Source: Solen grandis (lineage: Eukaryota > Mollusca > Bivalvia > Adapedonta > Solenidae). Taken from it: a DNA stretch of 64,000 nucleotides. Position numbers and translations under genes: made by a program. Shown in pieces: positions 22,676-36,186 of this stretch; position 1 is the first letter of the stretch; every line of letters begins with the position of its first letter. Where the stretch lies: assembly GCA_021229015.1 (NCBI GenBank), contig CM037782.1, positions 59,321,514-59,385,513 of the forward strand, written 5' to 3'. The notes under the pieces are model-generated. The model saw nothing but the letters and a program-made list of their open reading frames with translations, had not been told where the DNA came from and made no database searches.

Positions 22676-25600
22676 CCCTTTTCTGTGTAAGGGCTATCTA
22701 AAAACCAGGCCACCAGGGTGGATCTATGATTAAATGTTTATTATTGCATTTTCATATTGCACAAGTTTAAGGCGATATACATCTGTGATATTATTCATAT
22801 ACAAAATATTAGTCACTGGGTAAACTTTAAGTCATGTGTAACCGCAGTGATGTGTAATCAACTGGTAACTCTTCAAACTGGAGTCATGAATTTAGGGTAT
22901 TTAATAATTCATACCCGCAATTTAATTAACAGTATGGTTTTTGTCAATGGTATGAAAGGAGCAAAACTGGAGTGTATTAATAGACAGAGCAACAGTGTAT
23001 GGTCATGTGAATTATGCATGAGTTTCACTATATGGAGGCAACGGACAAGTGTGCACAATAAATACAATGGGAGCGTTAAGAAGAGATGGGAATACTGTCC
23101 TATTTAAATGTAGATTCAACAGTCAGATCTTAATTTTCATACATATTTTTATGACTCATGACTAGTTTTTTCTTATTAAACTTATTTGCTTAAAGTTTTT
23201 GCGAAAGCCCTTCATTATACCACTGTATGCAGACACTGACCTGACAGGATTTGACAATAATAAAATTTTGAGTGGGAGACTCATGATTTCTTGCCTCACT
23301 TTCCTTGCAAGGTCTTTGATGGACCTTCCCAGTGTTTACAGATGTATTTTATGCCATCAAATTGCTACACTGGGATAAGTGGTAGTCAATGGTTGACCTG
23401 GTTTACACACACAAAAAACCAATACTGTTTGTGAGCAGTTCAGCTAGCCATGAATGGGAAAGGAAAATCCATTTACAGATAGCTAAGTTATTAAATAAAT
23501 GGGACATATAATATATGCCTAAATTTCCACTCTTAATAGAATTGAATTAGGTTAATTTAGATGACTTCCTCTCCCCTAACCTTGGATTAAATTTTTATAA
23601 CTGTTTATCAGTGAAAAGCTGTACAATATAACATGTCTTCAATAAACAAATGCATAATTATGAACCTAGATTTTACCAGTTTCCCTCATACAAAAACCTT
23701 AAACAAATGTTTGGGGTGGGGACACATTGAGTTTGGTGTGATGTCAATAGGGCTGTTGTTCACCCAAAGCATTCATCCACCCACTCATACCAGCTTCAGT
23801 AGACCACAGAGGTGTTCTACCTCACCTGTTCCACCCTCACATACCTTCTAACTTTAAACAAAATATGAACAAGGTATGCACAGACCCAGAGGGTTAGGGG
23901 GTCATGACAATCCCCCCACCGAGATTTCGCTATTACACAAAGAGTAAAGAAAAAGATTCCCCTTCCCTCCCGCCTTGAAAAACCATTGGACCCCCCAACC
24001 CCCCTGTAAAACTAATGGACACTCCTAGAAAAAATCTTAGTAGGAGAAGAGGAAGTCACGGACCCTGCCCCTCTTCCCTTCACGAACTGTAAATTTCAGA
24101 GTTGGCTTGGTATGGTAATTTTCATAGTTGGAATATCCCCTCCCCAAAGATAATTGGGTGGATCCGCGCATGGTATGCACGTCTAATTGTCCTCATCATT
24201 TCTTCTAATTTTGATTAAGATGTTTATCAGCATTATTACATCAACCAACAACCTTGGGCTTTATTATACAAATCAACTTAAGTGAGTCTTTTTACGAAAG
24301 TAATAAATAATTTATTTCAAAGAGTCAATATTTCTGCTTTATCATTCATTAATTAGTTTTACTTTATATAGTGGTAAATATTGGTTCCCACCATCTGGTA
24401 AGCTATTAAATTTGAGAGTTAAATATTTTAGAAAATGAAGGATCTATAAACATGTATCAAAATCAAGCCAACCTGCTGAAGATGTTTTGTGATCCAAATA
24501 TGGCTTGATTTTCACTTACATAGTGCTGAGTATCAGGTACTGATATAACAATCTACACCTGACTTCAAATTGTGGTTAAATACACAACAAACATAAAATT
24601 TAATTTAGCTATTCTGAAAATGGCCATAATTTAAGCCAATCCACAGAATTACTGTTTATTTTCTTCTGTCTACAGTATTGTTCAATCCATTTTAGGGCAC
24701 TTTAGTTGAGGTCAAAGTCCCTTTGAAAACAACTCTTTATCTACATACCAAAATTGCTGACCATGCTTTAAAGGGCGGACAGGTCAAACACCAACAAAAA
24801 TTAAATAGCCAATACTGGTACATCGAGTGGAGCCCATTTACACTTACAGCAGGAGAAAAAAATCTCCTTGGAAATGTCCCGAAGGAGTTTCTGCTTGTTT
24901 GGTCAGTTTGTAAAACCATTCAAATTGCACTTAATCAATCAGCTGTCAAATGCCGCGAGACACTTCTTGTAGAAATTTAATGTACCTTACATAAAAATAA
25001 AGAAAAATTATATAGGATTCCCCCAGGTGATAACCACTTAGACCTAATGAAAACAATTAAGTATTACATAAACAAAATGGAATTTATATGAAAGTAAATA
25101 CAATAGTGTTCCATTTACAATAAAATTCCTATACTGTTTGCATAATCTTAATGACATCTAGCCAGGGGCTAACTGATTCAATAAATCATCCCAGTGTAGC
25201 TGGTTAATACACTAAAGAGGTCCAGGAGATATTCAGCCAGTCATCCTTATCAAGACAGGTATCAAACAAGAGAAAATTTTCACATCAAGGACCCTTACTA
25301 GGTGTAAATGCATTATTTTAATTTTCTTTCCTTTTCTGCCAGTTAATGTTTGACCAAGGTTGAGTGGTTTCCATTTTGAGAAATAATATCAGATAACATC
25401 TTAATTTTTCTAGTTTTCATGATAATTATTTTCTCAGTACATTTAAGATAAAATGTAATTAAGTAAGAATGCAAAATAATCACAATTGAAGGCCCACAAA
25501 AGCAATTTGATTGAGGGAAGCTTTGAAAATAGTCTTCAAGGCAATTTTCTGATGATCAGATTCTAAAATGTATCTTTTAATACAAATGTTCAATTATTGA

Positions 25601-25828
25601 ATGTAATATTATATTAAATGATTTATGTATTTCTAAGGTGAAAGGATCCTTCAAACTGCAACAACAAAAACAAATAACAAAAAGGACCCCCTAAACCTAC
25701 AGGAGAAACAAATACTTAATGTTATATGGCAGCCTAATACTGGAATTTTTTATTTTGTAATTTCTTTAGGTGACATAAGGTATATTTCACATACATGTAG
25801 TTATAATGCACTCCAATATAATGCAGCA

Positions 25829-26200
25829 TCTAGACTGTGTCCCCAAATATAGCCTTATAATGGAGTTCACTGTATCTAGACTTTGTCTCCAAATATAGCC
25901 TTATAATGGAGTTCACTGTATCTAGACTTTGACCCCAAATATAGCCTTATACTGGAGTTCACTGTATTTAGACTTTGACCCCAAATATAGCCTTCTACTG
26001 GAGTTCACTGTATTTAGACTTTGACCCCAAATATAGCCTTTTAATGGAGTTTACTGTATTTAGACTTTGACCCCAAATATAGCCTTATAATGGAGTTCAC
26101 TGTATCCAGACTTTGACCCCAAATATAGCCTTATAATGGAGTTCACTGTATTTAGACTTTGACCCCAAATATAGCCTTATACTGGAGTTAACTGTATCTA
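25829..26200. repeat. 46-bp tandem repeat running into an assembly gap
   Basis: About eight units of a 46-bp sequence (TAGACTTTGACCCCAAATAT then AGCCTTATAATGGAGTTCAC). The spacing of TCTAGACT to the next TCTAGACT is 46. The array is cut by the run of N at 26201, so its true length is unknown. Confidence 0.92.
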
Positions 26201-26300
26201 NNNNNNNNNNNNNNNNNNNNNNNNNNNNNNNNNNNNNNNNNNNNNNNNNNNNNNNNNNNNNNNNNNNNNNNNNNNNNNNNNNNNNNNNNNNNNNNNNNNN
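26201..26300. other. Assembly gap (100 N)
   Basis: Exactly 100 N, the usual placeholder for a gap of unknown size. The left flank is the 46-bp tandem repeat; the right flank is unrelated. The missing RAB23 N-terminal coding exons could lie here. Confidence 0.99.
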
Positions 26301-29039
26301 CCAAAATTTTGCAGCAACATCCAAAAAACTTATACTGGTTTTTCCTTTTCTTCACAATTCTCTTGAAATGAAGTTTTGCAATCATTCCTTCAAGCCACTT
26401 ACCAAAATACAATCATAGTGTCATTTCTAGGATACAAATCTGTAGAATAAAATTTAAGTTTCAAAATACAAATCATGCAGTTTATAATGGTGAAACGAAG
26501 TACTATAATTTTATTGTGTAAAAAAACCACAACAAGCAATTAATGCTATTTACTCTATTCTTCATCAAATCAAGGAAAAATAGAACTATGCATGCATCAT
26601 TTATTAATTAACCCTTTCCCTCATTAGTTCTATCAAAACCCATCTACAGACACAAAACCATCTGTGATTAAGAAAAGAATGAGTGGTTTCCCTATTACAG
26701 GCAATACCGTCACAGATGGTACTGAAACTATATTCAGAATTATAAATCCTATAGTCAGATTTTTCTATTTTTATTTTCTGTCACTTGGCTGATCACATTC
26801 ATTCTTTGTGCATGGGCTTAACTTCATAGGTTGAACTTACAAAATCACTACCCTGAACTGGTGAAAAGTCCATGTTGTGGAATGTGTCACATGGTACTGC
26901 AAGCACCTGCTTCCGGGATACCATATTCTATGTGTAACCGATTCGCTTTATGAAAACAGCATTTTCCCATGTAATGTGACCTACACTTGCCAAGTTTATT
27001 TGTAAGGAAACAAAGACTTCACAAACATTAACAAGGGAGAGTAGAAAATTATCTTTTTAATTTCTACCGATCATCTGTGAACGAGCTGCTTAAATGCCCA
27101 TTAAATTTCTTAATGATACAATTTTCATGAAAAAGAAAAGATAAAATAACATTGACATATTGTAGACTAACGTAAATGGTACATAATGTGCAAATATCTG
27201 CAGTAAAATAATAGTTAAACACATTGAAAATGTTGATCAAATTATGCCATTTAGTATATTGTATGAATGTCAAAATACATGTACTCTCATTGTTTCATTT
27301 TGCATTGGCAAGTACACCCAAAGACACTCCGTAATCGGAAAAACTGTCGCCGAATCTATCTGCCACATCATCATATTATGTAAACAATATCCTGTCTTCT
27401 TGTGAATAAAAACTGCCCATTAAATTTTATTTAAATCACTCACCAAAAAAAGTTCTTACAGCTTATATAAATCATTCTTGAATCATTCTTGAAGTTGTGG
27501 ATGATGGCATATATGGACATTATTGTAGGAGAAACCTTAACAGAACCCAGGTGTCTGGATGGGTGACTGCATGACTGGGAATCAAACCCAAGACACACTG
27601 GTGTAAAGCAAAGTCCGTTACCACTATGTTACCAAAGCACCAAAAAATTTGCTTTGTTGGGTGTCCAGTGTATAATGGTCTATGATTTAGCCTTTGGTAA
27701 TAAGAGGGTAATTCTTTCTCGTGAAATTTGATGAAGACATTGTGGAAGAAACCTAATCAACCTCTACCTCTGCACTCTGGGAAACCAGAGTGTAAGAAAG
27801 TTTCAATAACTTTGTTAGCAATTGGCCATGCCATGAATGGAAAATAATCCATTTAAACAAGGTAAATCAGCAGCCTAAATTTCCATGCTTGAAAAACTGA
27901 AAAGGTCCAATGAGAAGGAAAGATGGATTCCTGATAGTCAAGGAACATAGAAGCAGCATCTTCAGCAAGTGAAACAAAGTTAGCGGGGCATGCCGCTACA
28001 GTATCAGAAGGGATACTACTGTACCATTATCTGGATCATGACTGCTAGAGGGTGATAGCCTGGGGGTACACAGATGTTTAGACGAAGGTTTCTGCAAATA
28101 ATATATAAAAAAATTGTTATGTTAATTAACTATTTTTTTACAGGAAAAGTTTATTTTTGTGTAAAATGAATTTTATAATTATTATTTTTTATTTTTTCTC
28201 CTTTTATAAAAAGAAATGTAGAAGTTATTTGTGCTATTTTGTTATGGATCATGAGTCAGAAAAAAAACACCTTGAAAAAAAAAAAAAGAAAAAAAAAGAA
28301 GAAAAAAATAAAAAAATAAAAAGAGAAACTATGTAATTAATTATTAATCTAACTTACTTGTGAAGATATTTTTGCTAATTTGCTATAAACAACCAAATGT
28401 CTCAGCGCAACCTCATTTTGTACAAATATTTTTTTTACACCCAAAAAAATAAATCAAGATCAGTTTATATGATTTTTATGTCATTCTGATGTTTATCTTT
28501 TTCGAAAAAACATTATCAAGGCTTCATTAGGAAAATGGTTTTACCACACTTCAATGTTCAATTAAGACACTAGTTTAAGGATTGAACACTTACAAACTAC
28601 TCACTTGTATTTTCCGATTCACTGAATTGCCACTTCACATGAGTATCATTATTTTTCATTTTATGAGCTAAATTAACAGTACCAATGAGCCATACTTTTT
28701 ATTTGAATGGGCCATATCATTTATTAAGACGAGTAAAACAAACCCCTTCCCGAGTCTTCAATGGCCTTTCCATCTGTATTCCTCGTTATAATCTCTAAAC
28801 CTTGATGGTTCAATTCAGGATTCTGAGAATTCATCAGAACATAAGGTAAACTACTTTCCGTTATAACTGAGTGATGGATAAATACAGAAGTGCAGATTTA
28901 AATTGATGACGTACGTTTCTTAATCTGATCACATACTCAACATTAACAGGAAAATTCAATGATGGTGATACCCCCTCTGGATCCACCACTGTATGTATAT
29001 TTATGATATATATACTTTGTGAAACTTATGTTTATTTTC
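26301..29039 (-). other. RAB23 intron, no assigned coding sequence
   Basis: AT-rich. It includes a reverse SINE-like segment at about 27535-27625, an A-rich low-complexity tract at 28265-28325, and an exon-like minus-strand piece near 27980-28095 with a good acceptor but only about 32 open codons that match nothing I know. A MITE-type terminus (TTAACCCTTTCCCTCATTAG) occurs near 26609. Confidence 0.45.
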
Positions 29040-29780
29040 TTTTATTACCTTCAATATATTCTTTGTCGTCATATTCCAAATAATAGGTTCTTATGGGTGC
29101 AAGTTCAAACAATGAGCTCTACAGTGGATATAAATTACTTGAGAGTGAATCTCTCTTGAGTCAAGCTTTTATTTCTGAACCTCCAATGAAAGCACTTTCA
29201 TAGCCTTGGCCATACAACTTGTCCATTTTTACACCTGAATTTCCAAGTTGGTACAGGGATGCCTCAGACAATGATTCCCCAGTAGTTAATAAGCACTGCG
29301 CAAAACCAATAAAATACTTGGTCACAGATCTTGAACTTGAGTCAAAATATCAGAGGGCCATTTGCTCCATTGTTGATGCATATCTGAGCATAGTAACAAA
29401 TAATTTTGTTTTGATTAGTTCATTTTGAATCTTGTTTGGAGTATACCAAGCCGTCAGGTTGTCATTTTAAAGATGGTTCTTCAGCAAGAGGTTTACATTT
29501 GACTGGTACTTCCACTATCCTCATCGTGGCCCCTATAAATTTCAGATTTTGTTTTCCACAAAATATTATTGTATCCACAATTTCATGTAGTATTTATCAG
29601 TTGCTTTCAACTAGGACATTGTACAAAGCTAATATTGACAGCATGGTTTTTTTTCTCACCAGTTTTGAAGAGTTTTCCGAAGCTTCCAGTGAGTGTGTGT
29701 GAATAAGTTTTGATCTTGCATGAATGAAAAGTATTTCAACACTCTTACCACTCAGCCACTTGGACCAGTACTACTATTTT
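29040..29780 (-). pseudogene. Decayed hAT-superfamily transposase
   Basis: Read on the minus strand, pieces of a ZMYM/THAP12-like hAT transposase appear in order: IIFCGKQNLKF then, one frame over, YRGHDEDSG (about 29500-29580); FIGFAQCLLTTGESLSEASL then DKLYGQGYESAFIGG (about 29170-29320); VIYIHCRAHCLNLH in a third frame (about 29098-29140). These match the family's FCGRQ, RGHRDD, CRGQGYDGA and VHCYAHRLNL blocks. Internal stops and frame changes show that it is dead. It lies inside a RAB23 intron. The plus-strand frames here (29219-29902) are shadows. Confidence 0.75.
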
Positions 29781-30959
29781 TTTTAGACTTAAAATACTTG
29801 GCAGATATTGTATATACTTATATTTATTTTCTACCTTCTACTATTGCTAAGAGTGTCAACAGCATCATCTTTCTTCACATTCAAGGGGCATATATAATTT
29901 AAGGGCAAATTAGGGTCCAAGTACAATTTTCATGTTTCCGCAATAACCTGCAGAAAATTGATTGGTTTGAGGCCCTATTTTCATTAACATAGAACAAGTT
30001 TATCAAAATACACACCCCAAAAATCTTCAATCAAAAATCTTGCTGTCAGGCAATCGGTAATTTCCGATTCATCAAATGTGATGAAAGAGAACAACTTATG
30101 TGGGTAATTAAAAGTAATTAATTATCTTCACTCTTCATGTTGCGATAACAAATTAATGAATGAAGTATTTATCAAGATCATGCATCGGTTATCTTTACAA
30201 GATACAGAAGAAAAATTAATGTTTAGTTATACAGGTATTTTATTTTTACTGTGATCTTGATGATAAACTTTTTCTTACATTCAAGAGGTTATTTACACGC
30301 ATTACCAACATGTTTCTGTCAAAAATGAAAATGTAAATTACAGTCTTTTAATAAAACCAGTTTCCTGTGGCAGTCAGTGAATGCCACCCATTTAAAACTG
30401 CTTTTGTATAAAATCAATTGGGCAAAGGGAGGCAACTCTAAATAGGGGATATCAACAATAGTGCTAATGCACCTGGCAGTTGGCAGGTGAACAACAGGCA
30501 TTGTAATGTATATCAACCAGGATTTTGAGAGCTGCCTTTTCACAATTTTTGTGTTTAAAATACTGCATATTTGTAGTAACCGCTACTTTATGATCTGGTC
30601 TGTATTTCGCAAAACATCTCAAATTAAAATTTTGAAGGTCTAGATTGCCCTAGATACTGTGAAATCATTAATTTTCATGGGACATTAATTTTTGTTGATT
30701 CTGTGTAGGGTTTTATCCCCCATGAAAATTGGTTATTCAGTAGCCCACACATTTCCATGAACATGAATCCCTCAAAAAAATGTGCCCACAAAATGTACAT
30801 ATTCAATGAAACTTAATGTCGATGAAAATTAATGGTTAAAACGTTTTGGAAATTCTGCAAACTTGCCGTTATATTAGCTGATAGAAAATGTTTTTTCATT
30901 ATTTCTTGTAGAAATACTGATAAACAAAAGGTGGAACGAACAATCAAGGCAGGTTGTGG

Positions 30960-32330
30960 TTTACTTCTTTAATTCTGATCGACGTTTCGACTCAAACTGA
31001 GTCTCCATCAGGATATTTATATAGCAAAATCAAGTCACTGAAGTATTAAAAATAGGGATCTTTTGGTCACGTGGTTCCATTGTGTTGGTGGGGTGATCAG
31101 TGGGTGGATATTAATCATTTCCTCCAGTATTTCGTCAATGGAAGGTTGTTGTTGTTGTGGTTTCAACCATTTTTTCTCTCCCAGGATAATTTGAAATTTA
31201 AGGGTGGTTCCCTTAGTCTTTCAAATGGTGGTGTCCATGGTTTTGGAGGTTCCACGTCGATTTTGAATTTGGCTGGGACTTCTTTCGTTCCGTAAGTGGT
31301 CAGCTCAGTTTTATGGATTTTCAAACTGTGAAGTCTTAAAAACTCCCTCATTATGTAGGATTTATTGCAATCGGTGCATTAAAAGACTAACCTCTTTTTG
31401 TTATGGGTGGCAAAGTGTCGGTTTAAGTGGCTGATAGTACCTTTTATGAATTTGTTACAGCTTTGGCATTGTCGTAGTTTGTTAGAAATCTCCGTATACG
31501 CCGATAATGGTGTGTGTGCAGGTTTTATTTTTAGTGTTCCCATCTTACTGAATTAGATTTAATCCAAACGGTTGTCGAGTTTAAAAGAACGCAATATAAA
31601 CTTCTTCCGTTCGTAATCTAATGTTGACGTTGTTAGGGGTGGTTGAGGAGAGGTTGGTATTTTGTTTATCCATAATACTGTTTTTCAATATGTCTCTTTT
31701 GATCATTGTTAAAAATGCATCTAAATGTGCCGACTTTCCTGTCGGTGGTGTCCATCCGGACCTAGTGGTGAATGGTTGGGTGTTGTAGGTATCAAGGTCT
31801 TCAGAGAAATGTTGTTTGAGTTTCATTTGTCTGTCAAATAAAAGGATGTCTCGATGTAGCTCTACTTTATCTATTTTGAGTGGTGTTGGACAAAATGATA
31901 GTCCTCTGCATAAAACTGTTTTCTCGGGGCATGTAGGTTTGTAGTCGCAAAGGTTGGTTATGTACTTAGAATATGAATGATTGGTGGTCTGAAACGTATC
32001 CTTGGCATTAATTTTAGTTTATTGGGATCTCTGGTTTTTATTGGGGGTAGGTTGTTTCCTCAGACTCAACTCTCTTTTGATGGATATTGTGATTTTCAAG
32101 ATGATATTCGTGATTAGGTCAATTTGATCCGACTGGGTTGTTTCTTTGAGGGATTTATCTACTTCAGCTTAAGGGTTTCTTTGTTGCTTGCTTCGATGGA
32201 TCCAATCATTATTTGTTAAAATTTTATTATTTGTGGTGATAAAGGGTTCGAGATTTTTGAGTTGATGAAAATCTCAATTTCAGACTTTTTGTGAAATGCA
32301 GACCTGATCTACAAAATTCTTTAGCTTTAG
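30960..32330 (-). pseudogene. Retroelement relic: PLE-like pre-RT region and C2H2 zinc fingers
   Basis: On the minus strand, about 31960-31580 encodes VLCRGLSFCPTP, then FDRQMKLKQHF, then RSGWTPP and a LDAFLTMIKRDI-type helix. This resembles the conserved region just ahead of the reverse transcriptase core in Penelope-like and related bivalve retroelements. Further on (31550-31160), after a Met, come CQSC...HLNRH and CTDCNKS...H...H, two C2H2-like fingers separated by a stop codon. The end near 30990-31020 has GAGTCGAAACGTCGATCAG, a phrase typical of such elements' 3' regions. No intact RT or endonuclease core is seen. Family assignment is tentative. Confidence 0.6.
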
Positions 32331-35300
32331 ACTGCAATATTGTATATCCCTATATCTAATTAGTTAGAATGCCTTGAGGGTGTAGTGGTAATGCATCCTA
32401 GTTTCCATTACTGGTCACATACAAGGGGTCAAGGTCATTTGAAGGTCAAGATCACCTTGTGGGTACAGCTCATCAAGATGCATGCACCTGTGATTTAGTT
32501 TGGCGGCTGTATGTGGAAGGACTTCTGTGTTATGCACTAGTGGAGTCAGGGGGGGGGGTGTACCCCTCTAAAATTCCCCAACCATACATAAATGTAGACC
32601 CACAACCCTCAAAACACTCACAAGAATGCACTATTTCACAGCTTGAAATTGAAAAACTTTGCGAGGGAGTTCCCCCGCATACCAAGTGAAACAGGACGAC
32701 ACCCTTCTCACAGCATTGTCACTGCCTACATTTTTTAATATAGCCCCCCGCCCCCATAAACCTGAACTCCTGGATCCGGCACTGTTATAGTCAAGGTTAA
32801 AGTTTTATGACAGACAGACCAAAAACAACATGCCCTAATATATCGATTCGGAGGCATAAAAAGAATGAAATTAGTTTGGGCCTCTATACTGATGAACTTA
32901 TGAATCTTAAATATAGGATATAAAATGAGAATTCCATGTTGCAATAAAATATATCAATTTATCAATATCAATTATTTTTTTAACTCAACTAGAACAATCC
33001 CTTAAAGTGATAAATACCCCTGCATCCCACACTGTCTTCAGGTTCAGTGAGTGTAGAACAGGACAGGATGTGACGCAACACAATTAGCCCCATTTCTGTA
33101 ATGAGAAAAATGGGAAACATCACACTAGGGTGTAAATGGAGTGTAAAACTCAAGGAGCATTTTTATGATGTTTTTTCTACATTTCATTTTTTTCAAAATT
33201 GGGCATGATGCATGATGATTTCAGAAATTCTACACACCAGGCTTGAAATCCACCAAAAATACTTACCCCTAAGTAAGTCTTAGAGGCAAATTCCATCATT
33301 CTTGTGTGTCTAATAAAAATACCCAAACATTTAATACGAAATACTCAAGTAGATGACTTAAGTTGACATACATTTTTACCTTGTTAATTAGCAATATTTG
33401 CTAAGAAATGAAAAATTTGGTATTTTTATTAGAGACACAAAAATGATATAATTCTCCTCTAAGTATTTAAGTATTACTAAGCGCTAAATATCTTGAATGA
33501 ATTCGAGCCTGTCAGGATATCGATAAATATCTAATTACAAGTACACAAGTAAACTGAAACAAGAGCCCTGCATATGAATGCCAACGCTTGTCATCTTAGG
33601 ATTTTCTTTTTTAACCCTTTCCCTCATAGAGGACACCATGAAAAGACCTATGCGAACAGCATAAAACCAGATCAGCCTGCGAGTAACTCACAGGCTGATC
33701 AGGTTTTATGCTGTTCGCTGCTCCTCAGTGGTCTGGAAATGAGGATTTTATAATTAAATATGGTAAGGTTTAACTGTGGTTTTCTGCAGATCAGGCTTTA
33801 TGTGGTACCTACTGAGTGTGTCAAAATGAGTCTATATGAGGGAAAGGGTTAAAAAGGGGAAATAAATTATGTCAAAATGGACCTAAGAGTTATAGACTTA
33901 TTATGGTCCTAAATTGATGAGAATTTAACCCTTGTGACAGTGAACAATATAATTATCAAGTCTGATGACAAACAGTGTTAAGGCCAAGGTTAATAATGTT
34001 TTTCACCATGACATCGCTGCAAACACCAATGACACTACAGTAATGAAATAACTTTTTTTCTTTGAAAAACAGATTTATAAGCTAAAAAGAAAAAAAAATC
34101 TGGTGCTAAACATATATGATAGATCTGACCAGAGTGAATACATGCACTCTCCGTCGGATCAGATCAGCTTTCACTGTCTATATGTGCTGTAGTTTTAAAC
34201 CTAATGTTATATTTGAAGTAATAAAACTTTACGAGGCTTTGCTGTACAGTATACTTACACAGCTGCCAAAACATCTCGCAAGGGTTATAAAAGATTGCAT
34301 TGTCTGTGCTGAAACTTGGACATAAAATTCTGTAATTTCATACCTTTCGCTCTTGAAATTTCAAACACCCTTAAATGTATCCTGAAGACCTCTAGAGCAT
34401 CAATTCACCAAAACCAAAGACTCTATCACCTGAAATCTACATTTTGATTACTCAAACATTGAATTTACTAGTTTCAATTTTGCTTCCTTATTGATTTCTT
34501 AATCTAATTATTTTAATCTTACCACCTTACTGCATCCATTGATCCACTGAAGCTAGAGCAGTGTTGAGTATTTCCGGATATCAGCTATTCTCGGATACTG
34601 CTGCATTTCACCCCCTAATTGCAAAGATATTTATATTTAAGGTGCATACTCATGTACCTTGAACTTCCCTTTCCATCTTTTGATATTTATCTGTTTATTT
34701 ACATACAGAAAGAGAGTAAAAGAGAGTGAGAGTCTATATGTATTGAATATAATATAAACGTAACTACTTAAATATAAAAAGAAATGTAATTAAAATATTG
34801 CAAAGTATTTGATTTGCTGATCTTGAGTATTAGATACATACTTTATAATTATATTTATAAGAATATATTGTTGTAAATCCAATTGATATACCAAACATCT
34901 TTATCCAATGTCTTGAACCTTTTATTAAATTGTTTTTTGTTATTATTTCATAGTTTTATAAATCATACACATATTTGGAACGAGTCCACACCTCAAGGCC
35001 AAAACGTTCGATGTAACAACTTTGCCATTTTGTATGCCTGTACATAATTATGTTCCTGCATAAGTATTTTGCCATAACTTTGTCTATATAGTAACTATCA
35101 ATTCTTAGTTAGTTTTGTGATAATGAAACAAAATTTGTTAGAGAACAGTGTATTTAATGTTTAGTATAGTACAGACTTTCACAGTTATCCAAGAATACCC
35201 TCCACTGTCAGAAAATATCCAACATTACATCAGGAACTAGTTCCCGGCCTATTACGAAAATATGAAAGCCAGCAGTTACAATCAACACACAAACCAACTT

Positions 35301-36186
35301 AAGAAGGGAACCAGCATAGTATTGAACTGAAAGTAATCCATGTTTTCAAAACATGTAAATTTAACCCTTCAATAAGCTTTTGGTATCCTGGAATACCCTA
35401 AACCGCTCTACTATTCATTTTTATATTCATTTTTTTTTTTCTTATAAAACTTTAAATTCTAAAACTGAATGACCTCACTGTGACCTTTTTTTTGTTTTCT
35501 TCATTTATTGCTATTTAATCAGGGTCTCTTTGTGTGTATAGAGATTCTGATTTAATAGATTATCTTTTTAATTGACCTAAAGGGTGTATGTAACAGTTTG
35601 CTAAATTTTCTATATAGACAAAGAGGGGAAATTTAATGTTCAATAGAATTTTTTTTTTAATTTTGCATGATTATAAAGAATCATAAAAGAAACATTTTTA
35701 TGAAAAAATTGGGGGTCACCGTCTTACTTTCACTTTTTGAGTTATCTGCCCCTGAATGTGATATTTCAGCACTTTTAGGCCTAATCAAGGGCAGATAACA
35801 TATGTTTAAATTTTCCCTCTTTGTCTTTATAGAAAATATAACATACTGGCACATACTTTAAATCAAAATCTCGTAGGTTGCTTCTTTGTGTAAAACTATT
35901 TCAAAACAATACCCTGATGTATATATTGAAAAAAAAACTATCCTGGTGTCATTAATCACTTAATTCCATCGATATTTAAAGCAGTATTAATCTGAATGAA
36001 CAAAATGCAGGTGGCACTTACGTTGTGATAGGTTATACATCATTTTTATAGGGCAGCCATTACTGGGGGCTTACTCATAAAGAGAGCGATAAAACGTTGA
36101 TAAACGGCTACTTCTGTACTTAGCATAATTATATTCTCAGCCATTTGCAAAAAAAAAAAGCTTGAAATATGCTTAAAATGTGTTAC
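32331..36186 (-). other. RAB23 intron, repeats and AT-rich filler
   Basis: Contains repeat fragments at 32700-32790 (CCTGGATCCGGCACTG) and about 33000-33130 (GTGATAAATACCCCTGCATC family), palindromic MITE copy 4, and AT-rich sequence. The 34116-34325 frame has no recognisable domain. Confidence 0.5.
33611..33852 (+). mobile_element. Palindromic MITE, copy 4
   Basis: Bounded by TTAACCCTTTCCCTCATAG and TATGAGGGAAAGGGTTAA with the shared GATCAGCCTGCGAGTAAC hairpin core. About 242 bp, non-coding. Confidence 0.88.

Larger units (their letters stand above)
20521..25828 (-). other. RAB23 intron, repeats only
   Basis: Carries the hairpin element at 20676-20836, palindromic MITE copy 3, a TGAATATT family copy and AT-rich filler. 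I searched for reverse-strand coding of the P-loop (GNGAVGKS), KKTIGVDF, WDTAGQEE and TKAYYR and saw none. Frames at 22757-23107 and 24723-24980 have no recognisable domain. Confidence 0.5.

Noticed and set aside
22757..23107. 116-codon plus-strand frame
   Set aside because: No recognisable domain, AT-rich composition, inside a large RAB23 intron, no splice or Kozak support beyond chance.
26301..26412. Open minus-strand frame next to the gap with a GTAAGT-like donor
   Set aside because: The translation shows no Rab23 or other known motif; a partial exon from the gap cannot be proved.
27280..27390. Minus-strand DDVADRFGDSFSDYGVSLGV, reminiscent of a Harbinger-type helix-turn-helix
   Set aside because: Only about 26 codons, bounded by stops, and no nuclease motifs nearby; too weak to call.
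27980..28095. Minus-strand exon-like segment with a TTTGCAG acceptor
   Set aside because: About 32 open codons (KPSSKHLCTPRLSPSSSHDP...) ending in a stop, no match to Rab23 or another known protein, and no convincing partner exon.
29219..29902. Three consecutive plus-strand frames of 60-88 codons
   Set aside because: They are antisense shadows of the decayed hAT transposase read on the minus strand.
34960..35060. GGCCAAAACGTTCGATGTAAC, similar to a retroelement 3' phrase
   Set aside because: Only a short match without adjacent coding remains; insufficient to call an element.
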